This document shows positions 8,684-19,357 of a stretch of DNA of 64,000 nt, one piece after another; position 1 is the stretch's first letter; the number at the start of each line of letters is the position of its first letter. A program made the position numbers and the translations under genes. Source of the stretch: Pseudolactococcus chungangensis CAU 28 = DSM 22330 (GTDB lineage Bacteria; Bacillota; Bacilli; Lactobacillales; Streptococcaceae); assembly GCF_002441885.1 (NCBI RefSeq), contig NZ_JXJT01000007.1, forward strand, positions 1 to 64,000, written 5' to 3'. The notes below the pieces were generated by a model that was not told the origin of the DNA, did not search any database, and saw only the letters and a list, made by a program, of their open reading frames with translations.

Positions 8684-11600
8684 ATGTATTTGAAACAAAT
8701 CGAAATGGTCGGTTTTAAATCTTTTGCTGATCGGACAAAAATTACTTTTGATACGGGTGTGACAGCGATTGTCGGGCCAAATGGTTCGGGTAAGTCAAAT
8801 GTTACCGAGAGTTTACGTTGGGCATTGGGCGAGCAGTCTGCTAAAAGTCTCCGTGGCGCTAAAATGCCAGATATTATTTTTGCAGGCACGCAAAAACGCC
8901 GTGCGCTCAACTATGCAGAAGTCATTGTCACCTTTGATAATGCCGACAGTTATCTACCAAGTGAGGCAACAGTTGTCATTACACGTCGGCTATATCGTAA
9001 TGGTGATAGCGAGTTTTTGATTAACGGCAAAAAAGTCCGATTGAAAGATGTTCATGAATTGTTCACGGATACCGGTCTTGGTCGTGATAGCTTTTCAATC
9101 ATTTCCCAAGGGAAGATAGAGTCGATTTTTAACAGCAAACCAGAAGAACGTCGCGCCATTTTTGAAGAAGCCGCGGGTGTTTTAAAGTACAAAAATCGTA
9201 AGAAAGAAACAGAATCTAAATTATCAGCGACACAAGAAAACATGGACCGCTTAGACGATATTATCTATGAGTTAGATGGTCAGCTAACGCCCTTGCGTGC
9301 GCAACGTGATGTCGCACTTAAATTCCGTGAATTCGATGAGAAACGTGCGACACTTGAAATATCTGTTTTAGTCGCACAAATCATTGCTGAAAAAGTTAGC
9401 TATGAAAGTGCGCAAGCGCAATTTAAAGAAGTGCAGCAGACCTTAGCTCAGCTTGATGCAGCACAGGAAGTCTTTGAGCGAGATGTGCTTAAATTAAAAC
9501 AACAACGTTCAGCTGTTGAATCAGAACAAGAAAAATTACAGACTGAGATTTTACAATTCACAACAGCAAAGTCTGATTTTCAGTCCAAAATTGATATTTT
9601 TCACAGTCAAGCTCAGATGTCCCAAAAGTCTGCGGCAGAACGTGAGGCACGCATCGCAAATCTCACAAATAAAGTAGCTGAGATTTCTGAAAACCTGACA
9701 AGTTTAACGGATAAACTTGAAAAAAAACAAGTCTTAAAAGATGATTTGGAAATGCAGATTCAAACTCTACAAGGTAAATTAAATAATTTTTCTGAAAATC
9801 CAGATGATGTCATTGAGCGTTTGCGAGCGGCATTTGTGGACTTAGTAAACCAAGAAGCTCAGCTCTCTAATGCCATTACCAAAAACACATCAGAGTTAGA
9901 TAATATCAGAGCGAATGCTGCCAGCAAGTCTGATGAAAATCAAGCATTATCTGAAAAATATGATAGCTTAAAAGTAGAGTTAGCGGCAACAAACCAACGC
10001 TCGGAAACCCTGAAACTAGAGTTAGACCAGCTTTTAAGCCAGTACAGTACAGCAGATACGCAATTCAAAAAGTTAGAAGCAGATATTAGTCAGACACAGA
10101 ATCATTTGTTTTCGGCTATGGATGAGCTGAATAAAGGTAAGGCACGTTTAACGAGTCTGGAAAATATCCGGGCTAGTCATGCTAATTTCTATCAAGGTGT
10201 TAAAGCCGTCTTACAAGCCTCTGATAAGTTGCCGGGGATAATTGGTGCAGTGGCTGATTTGGTGAGTTTTGATAAGCAGTATGCCACGGCTATGGATATT
10301 GCGTTGGCAGGGGGCGCTCAAAATATTATCGTTTCAGATGAGCAATCCGCGAAATCAGCCATTAATTTCCTAAGAGCACAACGCTTAGGACGTGCGACCT
10401 TCCTACCCTTGACGACAATTAAACCGCGTCATTTTGGCAAAACGAATCAGGTTGCCAATATGCCAGGTTTCATTGATACAGCAGAAAACTTAGTCACCTA
10501 TGATGAAAAAATTGCACCAGCAATTTCAAATTTATTAGGGAGTATTCTTATTGTTGATACGAATGATCATGCGACAAAAATTGCCCGTGCATTGAATTTT
10601 ACAGTCCGGATCGTTGCCCTAGATGGCACAGAAATTAGACCTGGTGGATCTTTCTCAGGTGGTGCAAATAAGAAAAACTCGACGACTTTTACCAATGTCG
10701 AAATTGATGATTTGACACAAAAAGTTGCAGCTTTGGACCAGACTGTTCGCGGTTTTGAAAAAGACTTACAAGACTTACAACATCAAAAAACAGCCTTGAC
10801 CACGACTTTAGCCGACTTACGTCAAAAAGGTGAAGCAGCAAGGTTAGAAAGTCAAGAATACAGCTTAAAAGCGCAAGCACTCTTGGAAAGTAAGCAAGAT
10901 TTAGAAAGTCGTTTGGCCTTATCCAATGCGTCTGATGAGCAATCCCTTATTGACAAGCTTACGCTTGAAAATGACGCGCATCAGTCTGCTCTTGCTACGA
11001 TTCAAGATAAGAAAACACAGATTAACACCGATATTTCCGAAGTGAAAAGTAGTCAATCACAAGTCAAAGCACTGACGGAGAACTTGCGTCGAGAGTTGCA
11101 AGATAGTCAACTGAAATTTTCTGAAATCACATCCGATGTTCGGCATACGACAGGTGAAATCAAACGGTTAACTGTTGAGAAAGGCACATTGGACGCTGAG
11201 GTTGAAGCCTTAACCAGACAAAATGAGACCAATGCATCAGATTTAAATGATGAGACGCGTCTCAAAAGTTTGACATCTAATCTCACCCAAGTTGCGGACA
11301 AACTAGAGGCAGCTAATATGAAACTCGTCAGTCTACGTTTCGAGCGCGAAGATTTGACTGCCCAAATCGAAGATTTGGATGATGTAAATGCGGTGAATAT
11401 TAAGCAACGTCAAGACCAATTAGCTCAGAAAACAAGACTGGAATTGTCACTTGAAACGTCTGAAAACAAATTGAGAAGTCGTCAAAACAAACTGGTTAAT
11501 GACTATCAAATGAGTTTTGATGCTGCGCAGAAACAAGCAGAAGACTTAGTTAGTCTGCCAGAAAGTGAACGTCAGTTGCAAGCCTTAGAAGTGCAAATCA

Positions 11601-12217
11601 GAAAACTCGGGCCAATTAATCTAGGAGCAATTGAACAATTTGATGAAGTTAATGAACGCCGTGAGTTTCTCAATACGCAAAAAGAAGATTTGCTTAAAGC
11701 CAAGGATTTGCTGGAAACAACAATCAGTGATATGGATGACGAGGTAAAGGTTCGCTTTAAATCAACTTTCGAGGCAATCAGAGAATCGTTTCAAAAGACT
11801 TTCACGCAAATGTTTGGTGGTGGTCAGGCTGACCTGATTTTAACGTCTGAGAATTTATTAGATGCTGGGATTGAGATTGCTGTTCAGCCACCCGGTAAAA
11901 AACTTGCCAGTCTCAACCTCATGAGTGGGGGCGAAAAATCCCTAACGGCGCTTGCCTTGCTGTTCGCCATTATACGTGTTCGGACAGTACCATTCGTCGT
12001 CCTTGACGAAGTTGAGGCTGCGTTAGATGAGGCGAATGTTAAACGTTTTGGAGATTATATGACGCGTTTCGATGAAAGCAGTCAGTTTATCGTTGTGACC
12101 CACAGAAAAGGGACAATGAAGGCGGCTAAAGCGATGTATGGTGTAACCATGCAGGAAGGTGGCGTCTCGAAGATTGTTTCAGTTAAGCTAAAAGATTTTG
12201 TGGCAACAGATAAATAA
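8684..12217 (+). CDS. smc: Chromosome segregation protein SMC
   Basis: The full-length 1177-residue SMC ATPase forms the condensin complex with ScpA and ScpB. Walker A GPNGSGKS is at 31-38. Two long coiled-coil arms flank a hinge at about 515-670 (LPGIIGAVADLV...GGSFSGG). The ABC signature LMSGGEKSLT is near 1079 and Walker B FVVLDEVEAALD near 1104. It starts 2 nt after rnc. Confidence 0.97.
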   Translation: MYLKQIEMVGFKSFADRTKITFDTGVTAIVGPNGSGKSNVTESLRWALGEQSAKSLRGAKMPDIIFAGTQKRRALNYAEVIVTFDNADSYLPSEATVVITRRLYRNGDSEFLINGKKVRLKDVHELFTDTGLGRDSFSIISQGKIESIFNSKPEERRAIFEEAAGVLKYKNRKKETESKLSATQENMDRLDDIIYELDGQLTPLRAQRDVALKFREFDEKRATLEISVLVAQIIAEKVSYESAQAQFKEVQQTLAQLDAAQEVFERDVLKLKQQRSAVESEQEKLQTEILQFTTAKSDFQSKIDIFHSQAQMSQKSAAEREARIANLTNKVAEISENLTSLTDKLEKKQVLKDDLEMQIQTLQGKLNNFSENPDDVIERLRAAFVDLVNQEAQLSNAITKNTSELDNIRANAASKSDENQALSEKYDSLKVELAATNQRSETLKLELDQLLSQYSTADTQFKKLEADISQTQNHLFSAMDELNKGKARLTSLENIRASHANFYQGVKAVLQASDKLPGIIGAVADLVSFDKQYATAMDIALAGGAQNIIVSDEQSAKSAINFLRAQRLGRATFLPLTTIKPRHFGKTNQVANMPGFIDTAENLVTYDEKIAPAISNLLGSILIVDTNDHATKIARALNFTVRIVALDGTEIRPGGSFSGGANKKNSTTFTNVEIDDLTQKVAALDQTVRGFEKDLQDLQHQKTALTTTLADLRQKGEAARLESQEYSLKAQALLESKQDLESRLALSNASDEQSLIDKLTLENDAHQSALATIQDKKTQINTDISEVKSSQSQVKALTENLRRELQDSQLKFSEITSDVRHTTGEIKRLTVEKGTLDAEVEALTRQNETNASDLNDETRLKSLTSNLTQVADKLEAANMKLVSLRFEREDLTAQIEDLDDVNAVNIKQRQDQLAQKTRLELSLETSENKLRSRQNKLVNDYQMSFDAAQKQAEDLVSLPESERQLQALEVQIRKLGPINLGAIEQFDEVNERREFLNTQKEDLLKAKDLLETTISDMDDEVKVRFKSTFEAIRESFQKTFTQMFGGGQADLILTSENLLDAGIEIAVQPPGKKLASLNLMSGGEKSLTALALLFAIIRVRTVPFVVLDEVEAALDEANVKRFGDYMTRFDESSQFIVVTHRKGTMKAAKAMYGVTMQEGGVSKIVSVKLKDFVATDK

Positions 12218-12243
12218 TAAAAATAAGAAAGAGGCCCTTTAAA

Positions 12244-13050
12244 ATGTCAAAAATAAAATTGTTAGCACTAGATTTAGATGGGACCTTATTAACGCACGAC
12301 AAGCAGATTTCTGCTGAAAATAGAGTTGCCATTAAACAAGCACAAGCAGCAGGTGTTCATGTCGTGATTACAACTGGTCGACCATTAAAAGCGATTGAGC
12401 ATATTTTGACTGAGCTAGATTTACTCGTGGCATCAGAATACTCGATTACCTTTAACGGTGGCTTGGTTCAGCGTAATAACGGGGAGATTTTGTCGAAGAA
12501 AACTTTTTCTTATGATGATTTAGTAGAGATTCACGAGGTACTTGCGCAACTTGACTTGCCACTTGATGTCATTTCTGAGGGTATCGCTTATGAAACTAAC
12601 CCTAACTCACTTTACCAGAGTTTCAGTCCTTTTCTCGATTTTTTCGAAGGGCCATTTGATATGATACCTCGGGATATTATCTTTAATAAGGCTGTCAGCG
12701 CGATTAATGCGGACTTTCTGGACCAACAAATTCCTCAAATTCCAGTCGCTTTAAAGGAAAAGTATGAGATTTTCAAGTCTCGGGATATTCTGCTAGAAAT
12801 CATGCCTAAGGGCGTGGTTAAGTCTTTCGGTCTTGACAAGCTAACAACCATTTTAGGTATTGATCAAACGGCTGTTATGGCAATGGGAGATGAGGAAAAC
12901 GATTTGGCTATGCTAGAATGGGCAGGGCTTGGTATTGCGATGAAGAATGCAACCCCTGAAGTTAAAGCATTGGCAGATGTTGTCGCACCAGTTACAAATG
13001 ATGAACATGGCGTTGCTTGGGCAATTCAGACTTATATATTGGAGGATTAA
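12244..13050 (+). CDS. Cof-type HAD-IIB phosphatase
   Basis: The 268-residue HAD hydrolase has motif I LDLDGTLL (9-16), motif II TTGRP, and motif III/IV MGDEENDLAMLEWAG near 219. The class IIB cap and length fit Cof-type sugar-phosphate phosphatases; the exact substrate is unknown. It sits between smc and ftsY, as in other Streptococcaceae, and its stop touches the ftsY start codon (TAAATG). Confidence 0.9.
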   Translation: MSKIKLLALDLDGTLLTHDKQISAENRVAIKQAQAAGVHVVITTGRPLKAIEHILTELDLLVASEYSITFNGGLVQRNNGEILSKKTFSYDDLVEIHEVLAQLDLPLDVISEGIAYETNPNSLYQSFSPFLDFFEGPFDMIPRDIIFNKAVSAINADFLDQQIPQIPVALKEKYEIFKSRDILLEIMPKGVVKSFGLDKLTTILGIDQTAVMAMGDEENDLAMLEWAGLGIAMKNATPEVKALADVVAPVTNDEHGVAWAIQTYILED

Positions 13051-14259
13051 ATGGGCTTATTTGATAAAATTTTTGGTAAAAAAGTTGCAGAACAGATTGA
13101 AGAAAATGCATCAGCAGATATTTTCAAATTTGATTTAACAGAAAAAGAAGCAACAACCGATGCTGAGACTGCACCAGAATCCAAGTCTGTAATTGTCAGT
13201 GAACCAATATCTGAAATTGAAATTGAACCTAAATCAGTATCAGAAAAAGAAATTGAAACGATAGAAGTTGTCGCAGAAACGGCTGATGTCAAAGTTGAGG
13301 CTGAACTCAAGCCTGAAATTGAGCCTGAAACGCCAAAACAAATCGAGGAGAAATACGAAAAATCATTGAAAAAAACGAGCAAGTCATTTGGCGCCCGTTT
13401 TAATGAATTTTTAGCGAATTTTCGTTCTGTTGACGAAGCATTCTTCGAAGATTTAGAAGATACGCTCATTATGAGTGATGTTGGTGTTGATGTGGCAACA
13501 CAGCTGACAGATGATTTGCGGCGAGAAGTTAAACTTCAAAATGCCAAGTCAAAAGACGATGTGAAACGTGTCATCATTGAAAAAATGGTCGATAATTTTG
13601 GAGAGTCTGGTCTGAATACACGGCTCAATCTTCAGGATGGTCTAACTGTGATGTTATTTGTTGGGGTCAACGGTGTAGGGAAAACAACAACGATTGGTAA
13701 ACTGGCGAACCGTTACAAGCATGAAGGTAAAAAAGTCTTGCTTGCGGCAGCTGATACTTTCCGTGCTGGGGCCAGAGACCAATTGGTCGAATGGGCACGT
13801 CGTAGTGGTGTTGATGTTGTTGTTGGTAAAGAAAACTCTGACCCAGCGTCTGTTGTTTTTGATGCGGTCAAACGTGCTAATACTGAACAATTTGATGTTT
13901 TACTGATTGATACAGCTGGTCGTTTACAAAATAAAGATAACTTGATGAAAGAACTTGAAAAAATGGGTAAAATCATCAAGCGTGAGTTACCAGATGCGCC
14001 ACATGAAACCTTGTTAGCCCTAGACGCAACAACAGGTCAAAATGCGATTTCTCAAGCTAAGGAATTTTCAAACGTCACACCATTGACTGGCATTGTCTTA
14101 ACAAAACTTGACGGTTCAGCAAAAGGTGGGATCATCTTAACGATTCAACAAATTTTACAAATTCCTGTTAAATTAGTCGGACTTGGTGAGGGGATACAAG
14201 ACTTGGAAGACTTTGATGAGGCACTATTTGTCAAAGGGATTTTCCAAGACCTTATTTAG
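13051..14259 (+). CDS. ftsY: Signal recognition particle receptor FtsY
   Basis: The 402-residue SRP GTPase docks ribosome-SRP complexes at the membrane. An acidic, Glu/Val-rich N-terminal region (about 15-110) precedes the NG domain. GTPase motifs are GVNGVGKTTT (G1, near 205), DTAGR (near 287) and TKLDGSAKGG (near 351). Its partner RNA is encoded at 54.1 kb. Confidence 0.96.
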   Translation: MGLFDKIFGKKVAEQIEENASADIFKFDLTEKEATTDAETAPESKSVIVSEPISEIEIEPKSVSEKEIETIEVVAETADVKVEAELKPEIEPETPKQIEEKYEKSLKKTSKSFGARFNEFLANFRSVDEAFFEDLEDTLIMSDVGVDVATQLTDDLRREVKLQNAKSKDDVKRVIIEKMVDNFGESGLNTRLNLQDGLTVMLFVGVNGVGKTTTIGKLANRYKHEGKKVLLAAADTFRAGARDQLVEWARRSGVDVVVGKENSDPASVVFDAVKRANTEQFDVLLIDTAGRLQNKDNLMKELEKMGKIIKRELPDAPHETLLALDATTGQNAISQAKEFSNVTPLTGIVLTKLDGSAKGGIILTIQQILQIPVKLVGLGEGIQDLEDFDEALFVKGIFQDLI

Positions 14260-14455
14260 CCTGGTATTATCAGGAGCATTTACAAAACACTTGAAAAATA
14301 GTAAAATGGGAGAGTATCCTATAGTGGGATAGTGTTCAAATTATTCTAGTTCATACCTATTAGCCATGGTTAACAAGCCAGTCATTGAACGCTTAAAAGT
14401 GCTCAAACGATTGCCTTGTACCATTTGGCAAGGTATCAAAATCTCGGAGGAAGAC
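14260..14455 (+). other. prs leader region
   Basis: This 196-nt stretch has a TAAAAT near 14302 and a CCTTG/CAAGG hairpin near 14415-14432. An in-frame extension of prs to ATG 14366 exists, but GGAGGAAG just before ATG 14456 fixes the start there. No PurR box was recognised. Confidence 0.4.
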
Positions 14456-15439
14456 ATGTCGTACGCAAACCTGAAGTTATTTGCACTCAGCTCAAACCAA
14501 GAACTGGCTAAAAAAATCGCTAGAAACATGGGACTCGATCTCGGAAAATGCAATGTTAAAACTTTCAGTGACGGTGAAATTCAAATCAATATTAAGGAGT
14601 CAGTTCGTGGCAGTCATGTCTTTCTGATTCAATCAACCTCTAGTCCAGTCAATGAAAACTTGATGGAATTGTTGATTATGGTTGATGCTTTGAAACGTGC
14701 CTCTGTTGGCTCGGTTAATGTTGTCATGCCTTATTATGGCTATGCACGTCAAGACCGCAAAGCACGCCCACGCGAACCTATCACATCAAAATTGGTCGCA
14801 AACATGCTCCAAAGAGCTGGTGTTGACCGCTTAGTGACAATTGACCTCCATGCGTCACAAATTCAAGGTTTCTTCGATATTCCAGTTGACCACCTCATGG
14901 GTGCGCCACTTATTGCAGACTATTTTGATCGTCTCGGTTTGACCGGTGCTAATGGTGACGTCGTGGTTGTCTCGCCTGACCATGGTGGGGTAACACGCGC
15001 ACGTAAATTGGCTGACTTCTTGAAAACACCGATTGCGATTATTGACAAACGTCGGCCACGTGCCAATGTTGCTGAAATTATGAATATTATCGGCGATGTC
15101 AAAGGTAAAAAATGTGTCCTCATTGATGACATGATTGATACAGCAGGGACAATCACACTTGCAGCTAACGCCCTTAAAGAACTTGGCGCAACTGAAATTT
15201 ATGCCTCTTGTACACACGGTGTCTTGTCAGGACCAGCACTTGAGCGTATTGAAAATTCAGCAATTACGAAATTAGTTGTCACAGACACTATTGAGTTACC
15301 GGATAGTATTCGCGAATCTGAAAAAATTACTGAAATTTCAATCTCGGCGCTAATTGCTGATGCCATTGTCAGAATTCACGAAAATCGTCCTTTGTCACCA
15401 TTGTTTGCGATGCGTGTCAAATCAGAAGATATAGTCTAA
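14456..15439 (+). CDS. prs: Ribose-phosphate pyrophosphokinase
   Basis: The 327-residue PRPP synthase makes phosphoribosyl pyrophosphate from ribose 5-phosphate and ATP for purine, pyrimidine, His and Trp synthesis. Visible are [10 protein letters not shown], the catalytic/ATP segment [28 protein letters not shown], and the PRPP loop [10 protein letters not shown] near 224. It is full length. The start was chosen by the ribosome-binding site. Confidence 0.96.
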   Translation: MSYANLKLFALSSNQELAKKIARNMGLDLGKCNVKTFSDGEIQINIKESVRGSHVFLIQSTSSPVNENLMELLIMVDALKRASVGSVNVVMPYYGYARQDRKARPREPITSKLVANMLQRAGVDRLVTIDLHASQIQGFFDIPVDHLMGAPLIADYFDRLGLTGANGDVVVVSPDHGGVTRARKLADFLKTPIAIIDKRRPRANVAEIMNIIGDVKGKKCVLIDDMIDTAGTITLAANALKELGATEIYASCTHGVLSGPALERIENSAITKLVVTDTIELPDSIRESEKITEISISALIADAIVRIHENRPLSPLFAMRVKSEDIV

Positions 15440-15458
15440 ACGCCAGTTGGCGTTTTTT
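15439..15458 (+). terminator. Terminator after prs
   Basis: A compact stem, AACGCC with GGCGTT, has a 4-nt loop and is followed by T residues. It overlaps the prs stop codon. Confidence 0.6.
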
Positions 15459-15467
15459 GGTAAAGTC

Positions 15468-16214
15468 ATGAAGATAGAAACATTAGCCAAACTATTCCCG
15501 ATTAAAAAAGGGATAAGTGAAAACGCCTCAGACCTCAATTTTGAAAACGAGGGTAGGCCATTTCATATCGCGAAAAATGAACTGACACAACGGGAAATCA
15601 GTCTATTTAATGATGTCCTGTTTCAAGCCCCCAAATTTGATTTTTCTCACCTATCTCATGGCACCTATCGTGTGATACAGTTCAAATCTCAAAACTTTTC
15701 TGAAATCGCTGAAAATCTATCCCTGATTTTCCCAGGTATCGTGAGGGTTAAACAAATCTCATCCACTTACGGCATCGCCATTGAAAAAATGTCAGCAGAA
15801 CGCCTGAGCGAGGGAGAAATTAAGCAAGTTCTTGGGACCCTAACTCAGGATTTAGGGGTGAAATGTGAGTACTATTTGGGGTTGTTTGCAGATCAAACGG
15901 AACTCAGCACGCTTTATCCGACTGAGCAAAACAACTTTGATCAGGGCCTCAGTTTTTCAGAATCGCTTATTAAAGCTGGTCTCGCCCAAGTCACCAGTCC
16001 GCCATTAACCAAAATTAAGCAAGGGCTTTTGACCGACATAGAGGCGCAGGATTTAATCACACAGCTCTATCAACATGACGGCAACCAGCTAAAAACAGCC
16101 AAGGCTATGTATATCCACCGTAATACACTGACACAAAAGATTAAGAAATTTGAACGACAGTATGGCTTGACATTAAGCGGGAGCGATTTGGTCTTGCTTT
16201 ACAGTCTGATTTGA
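15468..16214 (+). CDS. PucR-type C-terminal HTH regulator
   Basis: The 248-residue protein has a C-terminal helix-turn-helix (about 196-245: QLYQHDGNQLKTAKAMYIHRN, then TLTQKIKKFE) of the PucR / HTH_30 type. The N-terminal part matches nothing I recognise. The target genes are unknown. It lies between prs and leuS with the same strand. ATG 15468 was preferred over a TTG in the prs terminator. Confidence 0.7.
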   Translation: MKIETLAKLFPIKKGISENASDLNFENEGRPFHIAKNELTQREISLFNDVLFQAPKFDFSHLSHGTYRVIQFKSQNFSEIAENLSLIFPGIVRVKQISSTYGIAIEKMSAERLSEGEIKQVLGTLTQDLGVKCEYYLGLFADQTELSTLYPTEQNNFDQGLSFSESLIKAGLAQVTSPPLTKIKQGLLTDIEAQDLITQLYQHDGNQLKTAKAMYIHRNTLTQKIKKFERQYGLTLSGSDLVLLYSLI

Positions 16215-16301
16215 GTCGTACAGACTTGGATATCAAGTTGAAAAAACGATGAAATTATCGTAAAATAAAGCATACTAACACTAACCAACAGAAAGAATAT
16301 T

Positions 16302-18797
16302 ATGACCTTTAACCATCAAGCAATAGAAAAAAAATGGCAAGCCTTTTGGGCTGACAATCAGACCTTCAAAACGGGGACGGATAAAAATAAACCGAAATTC
16401 TATGCCCTAGACATGTTCCCTTATCCAAGTGGGGCAGGGCTCCATGTTGGGCATCCGGAGGGTTACACGGCAACGGATATTCTTAGCCGGATGCGTCGGG
16501 CACAAGGCTACAATGTCTTGCACCCAATGGGCTGGGATGCTTTTGGTCTGCCTGCTGAACAATATGCCATGGATACAGGTAATGATCCTGCCGAGTTCAC
16601 TGCGAAAAATATCGCGACCTTTAAACGTCAAATCAATGCCCTTGGTTTTTCTTATGACTGGGAGCGCGAAATTAACACGACGGATCCAGATTACTACAAA
16701 TGGACGCAGTGGATTTTCACCAAACTCTATGAAAAAGGCTTGGCTTATGAGGCAGAAGTTGCCGTCAACTGGGTAGAAGAACTAGGCACTGCTATCTCAA
16801 ATGAAGAAGTCCTGCCTGACGGCACCTCAGAGCGTGGTGGCTATCCAGTCGTTCGCAAACCGATGCGCCAATGGATGCTGAAAATTACAGCCTATGCTGA
16901 ACGTCTCTTAAATGACCTTGAAGATGTTGACTGGCCAGAGTCAGTCAAAGATATGCAACGCAACTGGATTGGTAAGTCAGTCGGTGCTAATGTTGATTTC
17001 AAAATCAAAGGCTTTGACCAAGATTTCACCGTCTTTACGACACGTCCTGATACACTTTTCGGTGCGACTTATGCTGTTTTAGCACCAGAACACGAGTTGG
17101 TCAACCAAATCGCAAGTCCAGGTCAAGCTGAGTTTGTTAAAGAATATCAACACCAAGCCAGCCTCAAATCTGACTTGGCGAGAACAGACCTTGCTAAAGA
17201 AAAAACAGGCGTTTGGACAGGTGCTTATGCCATCAATCCAGTCAATGGCCGTGAAATCCCAATCTGGATTTCAGACTATGTCCTTGCAAGCTATGGGACA
17301 GGTGCCATCATGGCCGTACCAGCTCATGACCAACGTGACTGGGATTTTGCGACAACTTTCGATTTACCAATCATTCCGGTTATTGCTGGTGGTGACGTGA
17401 CAAAGGAGGCTTATACAGAAGATGGTTTGCACATTAACTCAGACTTCTTAGATGGTCTTGATAAGTCAGAAGCCATTGCTAAAATGGTTGAGTGGTTAGA
17501 AACGCATCACTTCGGTCAAGAAAAAGTGACCTATCGCTTGCGTGACTGGCTCTTTAGTCGCCAACGTTACTGGGGTGAACCCATCCCAATTATCCATTGG
17601 GAAGATGGCACATCGACAGCTGTGCCAGAACAAGATTTACCACTTGTTTTACCAAAAACAACTGACATTAAGCCTTCAGGGACTGGTGAGTCACCACTTG
17701 CCAACTTAACAGACTGGTTATCAGTCACACGTGAAGATGGTGTTAAGGGACGTCGCGAGACCAACACCATGCCACAATGGGCGGGTTCTAGCTGGTATTT
17801 CCTACGCTATATTGATCCGAAAAACAGCGAGCAGTTGGCTGACCCAGAACTTCTCAAAGAATGGCTACCAGTTGACATCTATATCGGTGGTGCTGAGCAT
17901 GCCGTCCTTCACTTGCTTTATGCGCGTTTCTGGCATAAATTCCTCTACGACATTGGCATAGTGCCAACCAAAGAGCCGTTCCAAAAACTTTATAACCAAG
18001 GGATGATTTTGGGTACAAGCTATCGCGATAGTCGTGGTGCACTTGTGGCATCTGATAAGGTTGAGGCGCGTGATGGCAAGTTCTATCATCTGGAAAATGG
18101 TGAAGCGCTCGAGCAAGGCCCTGCTAAGATGTCGAAATCGTTGAAGAATGTTATCAATCCGGATGATGTCGTTGAGCAATACGGCGCGGATACGTTACGC
18201 CTTTATGAAATGTTCATGGGACCACTTGATGCCAGTATTGCTTGGTCAACAGAAGGACTTGAAGGGTCACATAAATTCCTAGAGCGTGTTTATCGTTTAA
18301 TCACAGAAAAAACGATTACGGCTGAAAACGATGGCAAATTAGATCGCGTCTATAACGAAACAGTTAAATTTGTCACTGAGCATTTGGATGCTTTGAAATT
18401 TAACACAGCGATTTCTCAGTTGATGATCTTTGTCAATGCTGCTAATAAATTACCTGAATTGCCACTTGATTATGCCAAAGGATTCATTCAGTTATTAGCG
18501 CCATTCGCACCGCATTTGGGTGAAGAATTATGGCAAACATTGACTGGTGAAGCAGGCATTTCTTATGTCGCTTGGCCAACATTTGACGACAGTAAACTTC
18601 AAGATGATGAAATTGAAATCGTCCTTCAAGTATTAGGCAAAAATAAAGCTAAAGTCATGGTACCAACAGGTGCCTCAAAAGACGAATTGGAAAAAATTGC
18701 CCTTGAAAATGATGTGATAAAAGATTTAATCGCAGGTAAAACAGTTCGTAAAGTGATTGCGGTGCCTGATAAATTAGTAAACATTGTCGCAAATTAA
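16302..18797 (+). CDS. leuS: Leucine--tRNA ligase
   Basis: The 831-residue class I synthetase charges tRNA-Leu. The HIGH motif appears as HVGH near residue 50, after PYPSGAGL. The editing (CP1) domain contains [12 protein letters not shown], and KMSKS is near 608 ([11 protein letters not shown]). The length is normal for the bacterial enzyme. Upstream there is only a simple promoter (TAAAAT near 16260) and no T-box. Confidence 0.96.
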   Translation: MTFNHQAIEKKWQAFWADNQTFKTGTDKNKPKFYALDMFPYPSGAGLHVGHPEGYTATDILSRMRRAQGYNVLHPMGWDAFGLPAEQYAMDTGNDPAEFTAKNIATFKRQINALGFSYDWEREINTTDPDYYKWTQWIFTKLYEKGLAYEAEVAVNWVEELGTAISNEEVLPDGTSERGGYPVVRKPMRQWMLKITAYAERLLNDLEDVDWPESVKDMQRNWIGKSVGANVDFKIKGFDQDFTVFTTRPDTLFGATYAVLAPEHELVNQIASPGQAEFVKEYQHQASLKSDLARTDLAKEKTGVWTGAYAINPVNGREIPIWISDYVLASYGTGAIMAVPAHDQRDWDFATTFDLPIIPVIAGGDVTKEAYTEDGLHINSDFLDGLDKSEAIAKMVEWLETHHFGQEKVTYRLRDWLFSRQRYWGEPIPIIHWEDGTSTAVPEQDLPLVLPKTTDIKPSGTGESPLANLTDWLSVTREDGVKGRRETNTMPQWAGSSWYFLRYIDPKNSEQLADPELLKEWLPVDIYIGGAEHAVLHLLYARFWHKFLYDIGIVPTKEPFQKLYNQGMILGTSYRDSRGALVASDKVEARDGKFYHLENGEALEQGPAKMSKSLKNVINPDDVVEQYGADTLRLYEMFMGPLDASIAWSTEGLEGSHKFLERVYRLITEKTITAENDGKLDRVYNETVKFVTEHLDALKFNTAISQLMIFVNAANKLPELPLDYAKGFIQLLAPFAPHLGEELWQTLTGEAGISYVAWPTFDDSKLQDDEIEIVLQVLGKNKAKVMVPTGASKDELEKIALENDVIKDLIAGKTVRKVIAVPDKLVNIVAN

Positions 18798-18800
18798 ATC

Positions 18801-18840
18801 AAAAAAAATACCGTCTGAAAATAATCAGATGGTATTTTTA
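18801..18840. terminator. Bidirectional terminator between leuS and a HesB-like gene
   Basis: The stem ATACCGTCTGA with TCAGATGGTAT (18808-18818 and 18825-18835) is flanked by an A run on the left and a T run on the right, so it can stop transcription from both converging genes. Confidence 0.8.
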
Positions 18841-18860
18841 TTTGACATGATGTCAGCGAG

Positions 18861-19211
18861 TTATTTAGCTTGTCGGTAATCTAAAATCTGAACGTTGCTG
18901 TCAATCACTTCACCGGAAGCTTTGAGTTGCACACGTTTGTCTGTGTTTTCAGTGATAGTCATGTCGTTTTCAAGGAACATTTCACCATATTTTTTAAAAT
19001 GTAGGGGCGCAAAGTTTGACGCAATCACGACGTCAAAGATGTCAGGCACTGTGCCTTTATCAATGGCAATCAAGCGATAATTGGTACCAATAGAACATCC
19101 TTCTACAGGACGCCCTGTTTCACCAATTGTATTATCAAAATCTAATACAATATCGGCATCAGACCAGTCAGTTAGTCTAGCAAGTACTTGTTCGTCAAAT
19201 GTAATTTTCAT
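18861..19211 (-). CDS. HesB/IscA-like iron-sulfur cluster biosynthesis family protein
   Basis: The 116-residue protein resembles the short HesB-like family of Lactobacillales (DIVLDFDNTIG, YRLIAIDKGTVPD). It has a single Cys (GCSIGTNY), so it lacks the three-Cys ligand set of classical A-type Fe-S carriers, and a true carrier role is uncertain. A clear AGGAGG site precedes ATG 19211. Confidence 0.75.
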   Translation of the reverse strand: MKITFDEQVLARLTDWSDADIVLDFDNTIGETGRPVEGCSIGTNYRLIAIDKGTVPDIFDVVIASNFAPLHFKKYGEMFLENDMTITENTDKRVQLKASGEVIDSNVQILDYRQAK

Positions 19212-19357
19212 GAGATTACCTCCTATAGTTATTATACCGCTCTGTTTTCTTTTTTACAAAGGAAAGCGATTGACTCTGATCTTAATAGCAGAAGTAAGTC
19301 GAATGTCAGTGATGTGTATCTAACAGAAAATGATGGATTTTCTGTTATAATTAAAAC

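Noticed and set aside
13047..13469. 140-codon Ser-rich minus-strand frame
   Set aside because: It is the shadow of the acidic N-terminal region of FtsY, whose Glu/Thr codons give Ser-rich antisense.
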